Assembly (NCBI GenBank): GCA_023436585.1
Contig: JAEZIN010000002.1
Location: 62,001 to 126,000 of the forward strand
DNA from: Bacillota bacterium
Lineage (GTDB): Bacteria > Bacillota > Clostridia > Christensenellales > Aristaeellaceae
Direction of reading: 5' to 3'
DNA length: 64,000 nt
In this document: one piece after another, positions 15,310 through 24,964 of the stretch
Layout of the letters: every line of letters begins with the position of its first letter
Position numbering within the stretch: the stretch's first letter is position 1
Notes under the pieces: generated by a model
Database searches by the model: none
Told to the model about the DNA's origin: nothing
Seen by the model: the letters and a program-made list of their open reading frames with translations, nothing else
Program-made: the position numbers and the translations under genes

Positions 15310-16581
15310 TCAGCAGATCACAATCTTCGCAGGCCGATACATCGTATGCCCATAAATGTTGTGCTGCCAGTTTTGACCCCTTATGCCATCCGGGTTGATA
15401 ATGCTGAAAGAAATGGCCGATTTCGCGCTGTCCAATCTGACATTCCTGTTTTCCTTGTCTTTCCCGTCTATCGTAATCTCGCCAACGTATATGCCATCCG
15501 GGATGTTATCGGTGGGGATGTACAGGCGTACCTGGTTTTCCCCCTTTTTTATGCAAAAGCTGTTCGATGTCGTTCCCCCGATTCTTGCTCCGTCTACATA
15601 CTGGACCACAAAGCCAAACTTTGTATCGGCGTATTCCGCTTGCGCGCTGATCAAAACATCGAGTATGATATCTTCGCCTGTTTGAAAGCTGTTATTTTCC
15701 TTGTTCACGATATGCGCCTGCATCATACGAACTCCGGAGGTCGTTCTTGTTTCCACCCTCCGCTGCTTTTTATCCAGATCGAAATCCACCGATGTTTGTT
15801 CGTTCATCAGGCCCAGGTACCTGCTGATGGCGGTTTCAACGTCGCCGGCAAAAGACACCTTGCCATGATCCAATACAAGACAGCGTGTACAAAGGGTGCG
15901 GATCGTACTGATATTGTGGCTTACATACAACACCGTTCTGTTCTCCTGGGAAGCCGCCTCCCCCATGCGCCCCAAACACTTTTTCTGAAAATCCACATCG
16001 CCAACAGCCAGCACCTCGTCCATGATCATAATATCATTGTTCAAATGCGCCGCCACCGAAAAAGCCAGCTTGACATACATACCGCTGGAGTAACGCTTCA
16101 CAGGTGTATCGATAAACTGCGAGAGTTCCGAGAATTCCACAATCTGATCGAACTTCTTGTCAATCTCGTTTTTTGTCATGCCCAGGATAGCGCCGTTCAG
16201 GTGGATGTTTTCCCTGCCGGTCAGTTCAGGATGAAAGCCCGTACCCACCTCCAGCATGCTGGCCACAGTTCCATTCAAATAAATACACCCCTTTGTCGGG
16301 GTCGTAATCCGGGATATCAATTTCAATAGCGTTGATTTCCCCGCGCCATTGTGCCCGATAATTCCAAGGGCTTCCCCCTTTTGCACATCAAACGACACGC
16401 CATCCAGCGCCAGAAACCTTTCGTTTGTATGTCTGACCACCGATCCAATTTTGGTGTTGGGGTTTTCCCTGCCTCTGAGTCTTGCCCACCAATTCTGCAA
16501 ATCTTCCTGCAAGGTCGCGCCGCCAATGGCCCCGAGCCGGTATTCCTTGGACACATTCTCCACGCAAATAATGTTTTTCAT
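15310..16581 (-). CDS. ABC transporter ATPase for polysaccharide export, with C-terminal Wzt-type domain
   Basis: About 423 residues. The ATPase part (residues 1-240) has GHNGAGKSTLLK, the VKRYSSGMYVKLAFSVA signature region and IMIMDEVLAVGD as Walker B. The C-terminal ~160 residues (from TTSGVRMMQAH onward) form a beta-rich domain like the carbohydrate-binding domain of Wzt, which reads the end of the finished chain in ABC-dependent export. The ATG at 16581 follows GGAG at 7 nt. It is paired with the permease gene just upstream. The presence of the extra domain argues for export of completed glycan rather than teichoic acid (TagH-like) alone. Confidence 0.88.
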   Translation of the reverse strand: MKNIICVENVSKEYRLGAIGGATLQEDLQNWWARLRGRENPNTKIGSVVRHTNERFLALDGVSFDVQKGEALGIIGHNGAGKSTLLKLISRITTPTKGCIYLNGTVASMLEVGTGFHPELTGRENIHLNGAILGMTKNEIDKKFDQIVEFSELSQFIDTPVKRYSSGMYVKLAFSVAAHLNNDIMIMDEVLAVGDVDFQKKCLGRMGEAASQENRTVLYVSHNISTIRTLCTRCLVLDHGKVSFAGDVETAISRYLGLMNEQTSVDFDLDKKQRRVETRTTSGVRMMQAHIVNKENNSFQTGEDIILDVLISAQAEYADTKFGFVVQYVDGARIGGTTSNSFCIKKGENQVRLYIPTDNIPDGIYVGEITIDGKDKENRNVRLDSAKSAISFSIINPDGIRGQNWQHNIYGHTMYRPAKIVIC

Positions 16582-16594
16582 ATGCACACTCCAA

Positions 16595-17464
16595 TCAGAC
16601 TGTATCCATGAACGTTTTTTCAACCCGGCTGAATATAAGCACGCCAATGGTTAGCAAGACAAGCGTTGTCAGCCAGCTTATAGCATAATAATTCCAGTCA
16701 ATCATCCCGATGCCCAAATACGCATAGCGGAACATGTTGATGATCGGCGTTACGGGATTGAGCATGTAGAGCGAATAGTATCGTCCGCCCGCGCCAATGG
16801 ATGCCATTCTGAACATATCATAGGCCACAGGCGATGCGAACGACCACAGCTGTGTGCCAAACGCGAGAAGCATGGCCAAGTCTCTGTATTTCGTAGTCAG
16901 CGATGATATGATGGAACCGACCCCTAACCCGAGAAATAGCAGCTGAAGAACAATCAATGGCGTCATGAGAATATACAGGTTGGGATGCAGTGTATTTGTG
17001 GTGGCAACATAATAAACAAGGAACATAATCATAAAGAAGAATTGAATGCCAAACGAGATCAACTGAGAGAGGGAGGACGATATCGGCATCACAAGCCGCG
17101 GGAAATACACCTTACCGAGGATTCTGGCATTCCCTATGAACGTATTGGCCGAATGTGTCATGCAACCGGCGAAGAATGTCCAGATTATTGTTCCGCTCAG
17201 GTAGAATATGAAATTGGGAACACCTGTTACGCCCAGGCCGGCGATATTGCCAAAGAAAAGCGTATATACAACCGTCGTCAAAAACGGCTGAAGGATGGCC
17301 CACGCCGGCCCTAATATGGTTTGCTTGTACTGAGCGATGAACGTCCTGTATACAAACAGCTTTACCAGGTCTTTGTATGCCAGCAGTTCCTTTACATTAA
17401 CGTCAAACCAACCGGTTTTGGGCCTGACAACTGTCATCCACTCAATTACGCCATCCTTAAGCAT
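16595..17464 (-). CDS. ABC-2 type polysaccharide export permease (Wzm/TagG-like)
   Basis: About 289 residues with an N-terminal cytoplasmic stretch (LLAYKDLVKLFVYRTFIAQY) followed by six membrane helices. LGPAWAILQPFLTTVVYTLFF and LNPVTPIINMFRYA are typical of the family. It forms the channel for the ATPase encoded 13 nt downstream. I list the ATG at 17464, overlapping the upstream gene by 8 nt with GGAAA before it; an upstream ATG (17476) and a TTG (17485) are alternatives. Confidence 0.88.
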   Translation of the reverse strand: MLKDGVIEWMTVVRPKTGWFDVNVKELLAYKDLVKLFVYRTFIAQYKQTILGPAWAILQPFLTTVVYTLFFGNIAGLGVTGVPNFIFYLSGTIIWTFFAGCMTHSANTFIGNARILGKVYFPRLVMPISSSLSQLISFGIQFFFMIMFLVYYVATTNTLHPNLYILMTPLIVLQLLFLGLGVGSIISSLTTKYRDLAMLLAFGTQLWSFASPVAYDMFRMASIGAGGRYYSLYMLNPVTPIINMFRYAYLGIGMIDWNYYAISWLTTLVLLTIGVLIFSRVEKTFMDTV

Positions 17465-18743
17465 ATGCTTTTCCATTTTGCTCAATTGTCACCATTCCAT
17501 TCTCATTGATTATTTCCAGCCACATGTCCCCAATTTTTTGCGCGGCATACTTTTCTCTTGTCAGAACTGCATTTCTCGATAACTCTTGCGCCAGGGATGG
17601 ATTCCCCGCTATTGCTTTCATGGCTTCATACAGCGCATGCACATCTCCCGGCGGTGTTAACAAACCATTTATTTGATCCTCAATCATCTCCCGCGGCCCG
17701 AAATTGCAATCCGTAGCAATGGTTGGCATGCCGATCGCCAAAGCTTCCATAACAGAGTTAGAGAAACCCTCCCAGTCTGACGAAGAAACAAACATCATGC
17801 AGTCTTTGATCTTGTCATGAATGTTTGGATCAAACCGGCATATGTGTGCGCGCTCCTGAATGCCAAGCGTTGCGATGTATGCGTTCAGCTCCATTTCGAG
17901 CTGCCCTTCCCCGTAGATTTCAAGCCTATAGTCTGGATAGTCCCTCACCAGCAATGAGAATGCATCTATCAGCAAGGGAAGATTCTTTTGTGGATGCAGC
18001 CGGCAGCAATTCACAATAACGTGCCTGCGCTCCCCATGATACGGCAAGGGCAGATCATCCCGGACCGGGTTCGGGATGATAACACATTTCTCTTGTATCT
18101 CCCTGCTAAAATACTCCTTGGCGCCTTGTGTCATCACAGCGCAATAATCTGCCATGGGGTAGTATTTATTGCGCAATATGTCGGTCTCAGGTGTTGCGTT
18201 TTTTGTTGGATCATTGCAATCCATCACGATATATTTGTTTCTTACGACATCCTTTATCCTATATTTCTCGATTACACGCATTACGGCAAGATAGCTGCTG
18301 ACCATCATGGTAATAAATACGCTGTCGGGTCTGTGAAGAATATAGGAACGAATGGGCAGCGTATGGTTGTTCCGTTTTTGATAATGCGCCTGAATTGCTT
18401 CTGGCGTCATGCGTTTCAATGGTTTGATCTTCAGGATATTGCAAACGCCGTTTATCACAACGGCCGGGAATAAAACAAAGCATTCTTGCATGATGACCGC
18501 CAGTCTATACCGCAATTTCTCCATATCATTCCTGTATTGATACGTATCGCGGCATATGTATGTTACCTTGACGCGCTTATCAAGCTCATATGCTACATTG
18601 TTCTTTCCAAACAAGCCAACCTCGACAAAATGACCTTGGGAGGCAAAATAATTAGCAAGCGTGCATACCTTCCTTTCTGCCCCGCCGCCCCTCAGGTCAT
18701 ATTGCAAAAAGCAAATCGGCTTCTTGTTCGCTTTACCTATCAT
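17457..18743 (-). CDS. Glycosyltransferase family 4
   Basis: 428 residues. The N-terminal GGGAERKVCTLANYF and the C-terminal WEGFSNSVMEALAIGMPTIA with the retaining-enzyme EX7E pattern define a GT-B fold GT4. A long insertion of about 80 residues (roughly 75-155), rich in Arg/Lys and hydrophobics, follows the first Rossmann half, perhaps for membrane contact. The ATG follows AAAGGAG. Donor and acceptor cannot be read from the sequence. Confidence 0.85.
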   Translation of the reverse strand: MIGKANKKPICFLQYDLRGGGAERKVCTLANYFASQGHFVEVGLFGKNNVAYELDKRVKVTYICRDTYQYRNDMEKLRYRLAVIMQECFVLFPAVVINGVCNILKIKPLKRMTPEAIQAHYQKRNNHTLPIRSYILHRPDSVFITMMVSSYLAVMRVIEKYRIKDVVRNKYIVMDCNDPTKNATPETDILRNKYYPMADYCAVMTQGAKEYFSREIQEKCVIIPNPVRDDLPLPYHGERRHVIVNCCRLHPQKNLPLLIDAFSLLVRDYPDYRLEIYGEGQLEMELNAYIATLGIQERAHICRFDPNIHDKIKDCMMFVSSSDWEGFSNSVMEALAIGMPTIATDCNFGPREMIEDQINGLLTPPGDVHALYEAMKAIAGNPSLAQELSRNAVLTREKYAAQKIGDMWLEIINENGMVTIEQNGKAYA

Positions 18744-18761
18744 AAAAAGGTATCTCCTTTC

Positions 18762-19877
18762 TCATGGATTCACGCACAGCCATTTTTGCAGATAAGCCAT
18801 AGCCTGATCTCTTTCAACTCGTAATTTCCCGTTTATCTTATCGAAGTCAATCCTACGTTTCATAACAGTCCCTATGTCCAGCCCGTTTACAATCCTATCC
18901 TCCAAACCAAACTGGTGCAGCAAATAGAGCAGTTTACTTTTGTTGCCATTCCTGATAAAAGTACAGAACGGTACGTTGCAACGGATTGAAAATACGGTAC
19001 CATGAAAAGTATCTGTCACCATATAAGCGGCATGCTTAACATACTGCAGCACCGCAAAAGGGGAGGCGATAACCTGCACATCGCACCAGCTTTGAAAGCA
19101 GTTAACGCACAAAATTTTTAGGTTGTTGGATCTGGCAAATTTTTTGACTTCCATCATCTCGGCCTTGTTCTCCATCCGTAATGTGTACGCATACACCATG
19201 AGATATTTGAAGTCAGGTACCACAAAGGATTCATCCGTCGGAAAGTTCTCAAACAATAAGACAGGATCCACATGAACCGCCGGTGAATTGCCGGTCAGCT
19301 CCTTTACCAATTCATACGTGTTTGCATCTCTTACGGAGAGGGCGGAAAATTGCCCTAGCAAACGGGCGGCATGTTCCTTTTCGCGAATTAACTCCAACTC
19401 TTTCACCGTAGTTTGTCCGCATGATGCGGCGTAGGAAATGATGGCATTTGCATTGATTTTTTCTCCAAGCAATGACCATGGAATATTCGCCTTTCCGTCG
19501 GAAAACTGGCATATGTTAAAGACCTCGTCGCTTCCAATGATTAACAAGTCATAATGCTTGCTTCCGGGTAAAATCAGCGTATTGTCCAGCCCTAACAATG
19601 TTTGATATTGGGTAATGGAATCTCTGAAAATCCCGTTATTTTTTTTCGCCCGATTGATTTTGCGGTATCTGGGCAGTATCGAATGCTTTACATGGCGCAG
19701 TATGCGCTTTGCATAACCGCCTTCCTTGGGTGATATCTTTTTTGCTTCCAACTCGTTATTGAAGTCGATGAATTCAACATCATGGCCGAAGCGCTTAACA
19801 ATTTCGTACAATCCATACGCCTGCAGGAATGATCCGTTATTTTTGATCCGCTGCATGGAGAGAATCGCAATTTTCAT
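18762..19877 (-). CDS. Polysaccharide pyruvyl transferase family protein
   Basis: About 371 residues. MKIAILSMQRIKNNGSFLQA, VRDANTYELVKELTG, HVDPVLLF and the C-terminal VTDTFHGTVFSIRCNVPF (the family D-x-F-H-G-T element) identify it. Relatives transfer pyruvate from phosphoenolpyruvate to a sugar, forming a ketal and adding negative charge. The ATG at 19877 has GGAG 8 nt upstream; a GTG at 19886 is less likely. The start lies 41 nt inside the end of the preceding glycosyltransferase gene, an unusually long overlap, so coupling is likely. Confidence 0.82.
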   Translation of the reverse strand: MKIAILSMQRIKNNGSFLQAYGLYEIVKRFGHDVEFIDFNNELEAKKISPKEGGYAKRILRHVKHSILPRYRKINRAKKNNGIFRDSITQYQTLLGLDNTLILPGSKHYDLLIIGSDEVFNICQFSDGKANIPWSLLGEKINANAIISYAASCGQTTVKELELIREKEHAARLLGQFSALSVRDANTYELVKELTGNSPAVHVDPVLLFENFPTDESFVVPDFKYLMVYAYTLRMENKAEMMEVKKFARSNNLKILCVNCFQSWCDVQVIASPFAVLQYVKHAAYMVTDTFHGTVFSIRCNVPFCTFIRNGNKSKLLYLLHQFGLEDRIVNGLDIGTVMKRRIDFDKINGKLRVERDQAMAYLQKWLCVNP

Positions 19878-20952
19878 ATCCTTCACTCCGCTTATTCATT
19901 TGCAATAATAACCCCTGCGCTTGTAAAGATTTTTTTGCAAAATGTTTCTCGATGGCCATCAAGCCGTAAAGTATTCTGTATTGTTCAAGAAACATCAGTC
20001 TGCAATACAACCGGTACCGTTTTCTCAAGCGTTTTTTTTCAACCTGCGCATACTGTGTTTTCAGAAAACCATCCTTGCTTATTTTTTTCACATACATGGC
20101 GAAATGTGTTTTTACCTTGTCGGATGGCACGCTTGAAAAGCAGCCCCTTATATGGTTTATAATGCTGTTAATCCGTTCCGCATACGCCTTTTGCTCTGTG
20201 TCGTTGCCAAGCTGCCACTGTAAAAGGTAATAATCATCCCTTTCCCATAGCAACCGTTTTTGTTCATAAAAAGAAACCGGCGCTTTATACGTAATACTGC
20301 CGGCGGTTTTTCGATAACAGTACAGCACTTCATGCAAGTAAACAATGGCTTGCGCCGCATCCAATATGGGAAGCGATTGGAAGACATCCTCGCCCATCCG
20401 CAGCCCACTCCACTGTTGATAGTCAACATCAGAATCAATCAGGCTCCTGTGTACCGCTTTGGTGCACATGCTGTTCATGTTGCAATTTTGAAATCTTTGA
20501 CGGAAGACATCTTTCCTGTCTTCTCCCTTATAGACTCGGTTCTCCTCAAGCTTCAGGTCAAAAATCTGAATGCTGCCATCAAGCTTCATACATTTCAAAT
20601 CGTATAAAATCAAATCGCAGCCGGTGCTTATGATCGTCTGCTTCAAAGCTGCCAGCGCACCCTTTTCCATCGTGTCGTCGGCATCTACGCAAACAAACCA
20701 TTCTCCCTTGGCCGCCTGGAACAAAGACCTCCTTGTAAGCAACTGGCCCTGGTTTTGCTCTTGATGAATCGTACGGATTTTATCAGGATACTTCTGCGCG
20801 TATGCGTCGCATAATTCTCCGCTTGCGTCTTGTGAGCAATCGTCCGCAAGAATTACCTCAAAATCTTGCTCAGACTGCAATAGGATGGATGCAAGGCACT
20901 CGTCCAGGTATTTCGCAGCGTTATATACAGGCACCAATACGCTGAATAGCAT
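19837..20952 (-). CDS. Glycosyltransferase family 2
   Basis: About 371 residues. FSVLVPVYNAAKYLDECL and the nucleotide-sugar motif CVDADDTM define an inverting GT-A enzyme. It is clearly related to the next gene upstream (20921-22012): both share the GDP/UDP-binding N-terminal half, LLTRR, GEWF and the QWxxxxxxEDxxQSLPLL type segment, so they arose by duplication. The C-terminal half has diverged. The start at 20952 lies inside the preceding gene by 32 nt. Confidence 0.85.
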   Translation of the reverse strand: MLFSVLVPVYNAAKYLDECLASILLQSEQDFEVILADDCSQDASGELCDAYAQKYPDKIRTIHQEQNQGQLLTRRSLFQAAKGEWFVCVDADDTMEKGALAALKQTIISTGCDLILYDLKCMKLDGSIQIFDLKLEENRVYKGEDRKDVFRQRFQNCNMNSMCTKAVHRSLIDSDVDYQQWSGLRMGEDVFQSLPILDAAQAIVYLHEVLYCYRKTAGSITYKAPVSFYEQKRLLWERDDYYLLQWQLGNDTEQKAYAERINSIINHIRGCFSSVPSDKVKTHFAMYVKKISKDGFLKTQYAQVEKKRLRKRYRLYCRLMFLEQYRILYGLMAIEKHFAKKSLQAQGLLLQMNKRSEGYENCDSLHAADQK

Positions 20953-22012
20953 AACCCTTATCACCCTTGCCCTTTTTCCTGCTCATGAAAGGCAGCAGTC
21001 TTTTATAAAGCAATAAAATCATCCCTGGCCTATTCCCTGCGACCAGCTTGCAGCAAATACGGCTTACCCTCCCCAGCGCAGTATTGTCTGCCGCTTTGCA
21101 TTCCCGCTGCCATAATGGATCCTTTGCCAGTTCGCAAATAAACCGCTTGAAGTCCCTGCTCTCTTGTTTGGTTACCGCGCAGGCAATATTCCCAACAACT
21201 CCGCACAACTGCTTTATGTGCTTTGTACAGATCAGTTTGTTTTCAGACCCGCCAAGCTTCCATAGTTCCCTGTACCGTGTCTCTTCCTGGTATACGGTTC
21301 TCCTTGATCCAAATGCTGCCAGATAGGACGCATATCCCTTTTTCTTGGTGATGCTGTTCTCATTCCACCGATAATAGATCAGCGGTTTATCGATGAAAAC
21401 AGGGCATCTGGCATTGTGCAGCAATGGCAATGACTGAAGATGATCCTCCATCAAGCTGACATTCTTCCACTGGCGATAGTCTGTTTCAATATCGACGATA
21501 TCCCTTCGCGCCGCCTTCTGGTAAATAGCGGTGAGATAACCGCCGGCCAGGAATTGCATATATAGCGCATGCTTTGCATCGCCTTCGAACTTCTGCCCGT
21601 CTGTGAACGGCAGCTTAGAATGGATACTCCTATCGGATGTATCCTGCCGGCCATACACGATTTTATACAGTACCAAATCCGCCGCGTTTTCTTCGGCCGC
21701 TTTCCTGATGGACGACAGCGCGCCTGGCAGCATAAAATCGTCCGAATCCAAGTGCACGAACCACTCGCCGGCTGCCGCCTTGATCGCTGCCCTTCGTGTC
21801 AGCAGCAAGCCTTCATTTTCTTTATGGATAACCCGAATTTTCCCAGAATAATGCACTGCGTACTCATCACAAATCACGCCGCTCCCATCCGTGGATCCGT
21901 CATCGACCAGGATGATTTCGAAATCCTGTTCGTCCTGGGACAAAACGGATTCTACGCATTCTCTGAGCCACTTTTCGACGTTGTAAACAGGGATAAGAAT
22001 GCTAAATAACAT
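20921..22012 (-). CDS. Glycosyltransferase family 2
   Basis: 363 residues. FSILIPVYNVEKWLRECVES, LVDDGSTDGSG and HLDSDDFM are classic GT2 motifs including the metal-binding DxD-like DSD. VSLMEDHLQSLPLL carries the probable catalytic acidic pair. It is a paralog of the gene downstream, with which it overlaps by 32 nt. The basic C-terminus (FMSRKKGKGDKG) may bind the membrane. Confidence 0.87.
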   Translation of the reverse strand: MLFSILIPVYNVEKWLRECVESVLSQDEQDFEIILVDDGSTDGSGVICDEYAVHYSGKIRVIHKENEGLLLTRRAAIKAAAGEWFVHLDSDDFMLPGALSSIRKAAEENAADLVLYKIVYGRQDTSDRSIHSKLPFTDGQKFEGDAKHALYMQFLAGGYLTAIYQKAARRDIVDIETDYRQWKNVSLMEDHLQSLPLLHNARCPVFIDKPLIYYRWNENSITKKKGYASYLAAFGSRRTVYQEETRYRELWKLGGSENKLICTKHIKQLCGVVGNIACAVTKQESRDFKRFICELAKDPLWQRECKAADNTALGRVSRICCKLVAGNRPGMILLLYKRLLPFMSRKKGKGDKGYAIQRIGACI

Positions 22013-22062
22013 ACTGCTTCACTCCAAACCGCAGAATAGCATGCATTTTTACCAAATCTCTA

Positions 22063-22614
22063 TTATGCTATGAACCCTATGCCTTCTGCTGTTTTTTCTC
22101 GTATATCGGTCAATTTATCGGTCGGCAGGCTTCCTCGTGTAGCATAGGTTGCATCAAATACTGGGGACGTGTCTAGCAATTTTCTTTGCTTATCCAAATA
22201 GGTTTCACTTGAACATATCCTGCGTGCCGGATTGCCTGCCGCCACAGTACTGTCAGCAATATCACTGGTCACTACACTGCCGGCTCCGATAATTACATTG
22301 TTGCCGATTGTTACACCTGGCAGAATTACCGCATTCGCTCCGATAAAAACATGATCACCAATATTCACCTGTGCTATCTTTGTATAGTCCAGAAACATTT
22401 TTGTGCTGGCGTCATGGGCCAAAATGCATACGCCATTCGCTATCGTTACATGATTGCCTATCTGTATCAAATAACAGTGGGAAGGATCAATAAATGTGTC
22501 ATTCCTTCTGGAGAAGTGATTACCAACTATCAAACCGCGCCGAATCAGGTCATCCAGTGGCATCTGCCCCCTAAGCTTCATAACGAATCGTTTCACAAGG
22601 CTCATGCCGCCCAT
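22063..22614 (-). CDS. Hexapeptide-repeat O-acetyltransferase
   Basis: About 183 residues. A left-handed beta-helix is evident from repeated I/V-G-x-x-x hexapeptides: IGNHVTIANGVCILAHD, IGDHVFIGANAVILPG and IGNNVIIGAGSVV, ending in VAAGNPARRI. The His in LAHD is the likely catalytic base. It would O-acetylate a sugar of the repeat unit using acetyl-CoA. The ATG at 22614 has GGAGG 8 nt upstream, and the gene starts at the very end of the preceding glycosyltransferase. Confidence 0.87.
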   Translation of the reverse strand: MGGMSLVKRFVMKLRGQMPLDDLIRRGLIVGNHFSRRNDTFIDPSHCYLIQIGNHVTIANGVCILAHDASTKMFLDYTKIAQVNIGDHVFIGANAVILPGVTIGNNVIIGAGSVVTSDIADSTVAAGNPARRICSSETYLDKQRKLLDTSPVFDATYATRGSLPTDKLTDIREKTAEGIGFIA

Positions 22615-22615
22615 A

Positions 22616-23731
22616 TCATTCACCTCCAGACCATATGCCCAGATACTCCTTGCAAACGCCAATATTATCCCAGGAGGACATATCCACATATTTTTTCACG
22701 GTACCGTGCGCTTTTCGGTATTTGAGTATTTCTCTTGCCCAGTATCCGGCGTCATGATTAAGCGAAATGAACCTGCATAGGCCGCAATCTGCGGCGCGTG
22801 TCACACTATCCGACAGGAAGCATGGAACACCCATGGCTTGCGCTTCCAGGGCGACGTTTGGCAATCCCTCCCGAAGAGACGGTATCAGCATATAATCCGC
22901 TTCAGACAACTCCTTGGGGATATCCGAATCCTTGGGGAGGATCGTCACAAAGTCCCGCAACCCATATTTTTCGATTTCACTCATCATGCAGCCAAAATAA
23001 TCGGGCTCATCCAGCGAATATCCAATCAAAGTAAGCTTCGCGAAAGGATCCCTTTTGCGTATTTCATGCAAAATACAAATAGATAAGATCTGGTTTTTGC
23101 GGCGCGAGAATGTTCCCACCTGTATCAAATGTATCCCCTTGTGGGGAACAGACCTGTATTTATTCGGATCGAGGCGCTTTAGGCTGATGGTTGGATTTTT
23201 GATTACCCGCCCCCCATATGCGCCAAACAAATATTTTGCGGCATCCTCTGATACCGCCAACTTTACGGTGGCGTTCTTTTCGATCCGGCGCGCGCACCAC
23301 CCAAAATACCATTGAAAGAAAGGATGCATCCTCCTGGGCTGATCTACATGGCTCTGGGAAATCCTTACGGGAATCTTTGCAGCCCTTGCGGCTTCCATCG
23401 CTGCGGCACAATAAGACATGGACTTGCAATGTACCGCATTGTAATCCCGATGTTTTTTCAAGAAATGGGACAGGCGTATCCGAAAATACAGATTGTTCAG
23501 GATAAGAAAAAAAGCCGCCGCGGCCTTGCTATGCCCTTCATGCAGAGGAATGCGGTGTATCGCTCCATAATCGGAAAAGGCTGCTTCATGAAACCCGACT
23601 TTTTTCGTATGGACCAGCACATCGAATGATGCTTGCTCCGGGGTTATGTTTTGTGCAAAGTTTACCACCCCGGACTGCACGCCGCCGATCTCCATGGAGC
23701 CAAGAATGAAAAGTACTTTTAGCGGTTTCAT
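22616..23731 (-). CDS. Glycosyltransferase family 4
   Basis: 371 residues, beginning LKVLFILGSMEIGGVQSGVV and containing QVGTFSRRKNQ before the donor site and REGLPNVALEAQAMGVPC with the EX7E acidic pair. It overlaps the upstream membrane protein gene by 4 nt as ATGA. It resembles the EpsF/CapM group of polymer glycosyltransferases. The sugar specificity is not evident. Confidence 0.86.
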   Translation of the reverse strand: MKPLKVLFILGSMEIGGVQSGVVNFAQNITPEQASFDVLVHTKKVGFHEAAFSDYGAIHRIPLHEGHSKAAAAFFLILNNLYFRIRLSHFLKKHRDYNAVHCKSMSYCAAAMEAARAAKIPVRISQSHVDQPRRMHPFFQWYFGWCARRIEKNATVKLAVSEDAAKYLFGAYGGRVIKNPTISLKRLDPNKYRSVPHKGIHLIQVGTFSRRKNQILSICILHEIRKRDPFAKLTLIGYSLDEPDYFGCMMSEIEKYGLRDFVTILPKDSDIPKELSEADYMLIPSLREGLPNVALEAQAMGVPCFLSDSVTRAADCGLCRFISLNHDAGYWAREILKYRKAHGTVKKYVDMSSWDNIGVCKEYLGIWSGGE

Positions 23732-24963
23732 GATTCCAGTCTCATTTCATTGTCTTCAGTTTTTGCGTACAGATTCCCCGCGCAGATGTAGGAAAATATC
23801 ATGGCGTTCCACCAGCCGTACGACCCAAACATATCTACCGAAAGCCCTGCAACAATCATCAGCACGATACACGATAACCCCAGTGCATTTCCATCCTTTT
23901 TTGCTTTGCGTACCATATACGCAACAAAACGGCCAATGAGTATCACGGAAACAATGCCGGCACTGCAAACCATCGCCAACAGATCGTTATGAACAGCGTG
24001 CGGCCACTTTGTCTCATAGAACGCGCCATATGCCGTCATATGTGCGCCGTATCCAAAGCCGTACGCAATGCCCCAGAACCAATTGCCAAGCATGCTTAAA
24101 TACCTATTCCAGATGTCGGTCCTGCCCGACGCTCCTTTCAACTCATCCATGGATGTATATCTGCTGATTAAGTAATCGCCCATGACGGAATCACTCGAAG
24201 TCAGGTAAATGATCAACAGGAAAAAGCACAATAGGATCAGCACCAAAGCTCCCCGTTTTCTTTTCCTATGCCGGCTAGTCTGCAAAAAATAGCACAGGCT
24301 TGATATGATTACGGCAATCAGGGCTCCCCTGGAGCCTGTTGCGATAATACCGGTGAAAATAAACAGGGCCGCTGCCAGTGATAGGAGCTTGCCCATTCGT
24401 TTACTGCTTAACGAGAAAATATTGATGGCAAATAATATCGCTATCCCAAGATTTGCGGACAGCAAATTTTGATCTGATGAACTTCCATTGAGCCCCAGTG
24501 AAAATGTGGAACGCTTTGACAGGAGGTTGGCCTGCTGCCCTATCAGTACAAACGAATAAAACACGCATGCCCCGATCAAGGCGATATGGAACAACCGCTT
24601 TTCTTTTTCATTCCAACGCCAGGAACAGCAAATGACCGTGAATAGAATGTAACTGAATGTGCTGAAAAGAGAAGTAACCGTATTTGCCCTGGAGTAGGAC
24701 CAAATAATTGTGATTGCAATCCAGCAGACAAATGGCGCTATGGACCGAACCAGCGCTTTGTCATAGAACAATCTCCCTCTCCTGGCAATCATGTGAAAGC
24801 AGATGGATACCATCACCAGCAAGGATACATACTTGTTTATGGTGGTCCCTCTGCCTGTTGATAATGCTTGATGGATTGGTGTGATGGCTATATAAAAAGC
24901 AAACAGCACCGCATCAAGATGAATTTTACTTATTCGCCGGGCCACACTGACTGTATACATCAT
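23728..24963 (-). CDS. O-antigen ligase/polymerase (Wzy/WaaL) family membrane protein
   Basis: 411 residues with about eleven hydrophobic segments. TGSRGALIAVIISSLCYFL is the helix preceding the large extracytoplasmic loop of the Wzy_C family, and the loop (about 250-310) ends near WPHAVHNDLLAMVCSAG, a conserved HNxxL element of ligases and polymerases. It should act outside the membrane on undecaprenyl-linked glycan, polymerising repeats or transferring the chain. No Wzx flippase is found in the cluster, which otherwise has an ABC exporter; see findings. Confidence 0.85.
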   Translation of the reverse strand: MMYTVSVARRISKIHLDAVLFAFYIAITPIHQALSTGRGTTINKYVSLLVMVSICFHMIARRGRLFYDKALVRSIAPFVCWIAITIIWSYSRANTVTSLFSTFSYILFTVICCSWRWNEKEKRLFHIALIGACVFYSFVLIGQQANLLSKRSTFSLGLNGSSSDQNLLSANLGIAILFAINIFSLSSKRMGKLLSLAAALFIFTGIIATGSRGALIAVIISSLCYFLQTSRHRKRKRGALVLILLCFFLLIIYLTSSDSVMGDYLISRYTSMDELKGASGRTDIWNRYLSMLGNWFWGIAYGFGYGAHMTAYGAFYETKWPHAVHNDLLAMVCSAGIVSVILIGRFVAYMVRKAKKDGNALGLSCIVLMIVAGLSVDMFGSYGWWNAMIFSYICAGNLYAKTEDNEMRLES

Positions 24964-24964
24964 A

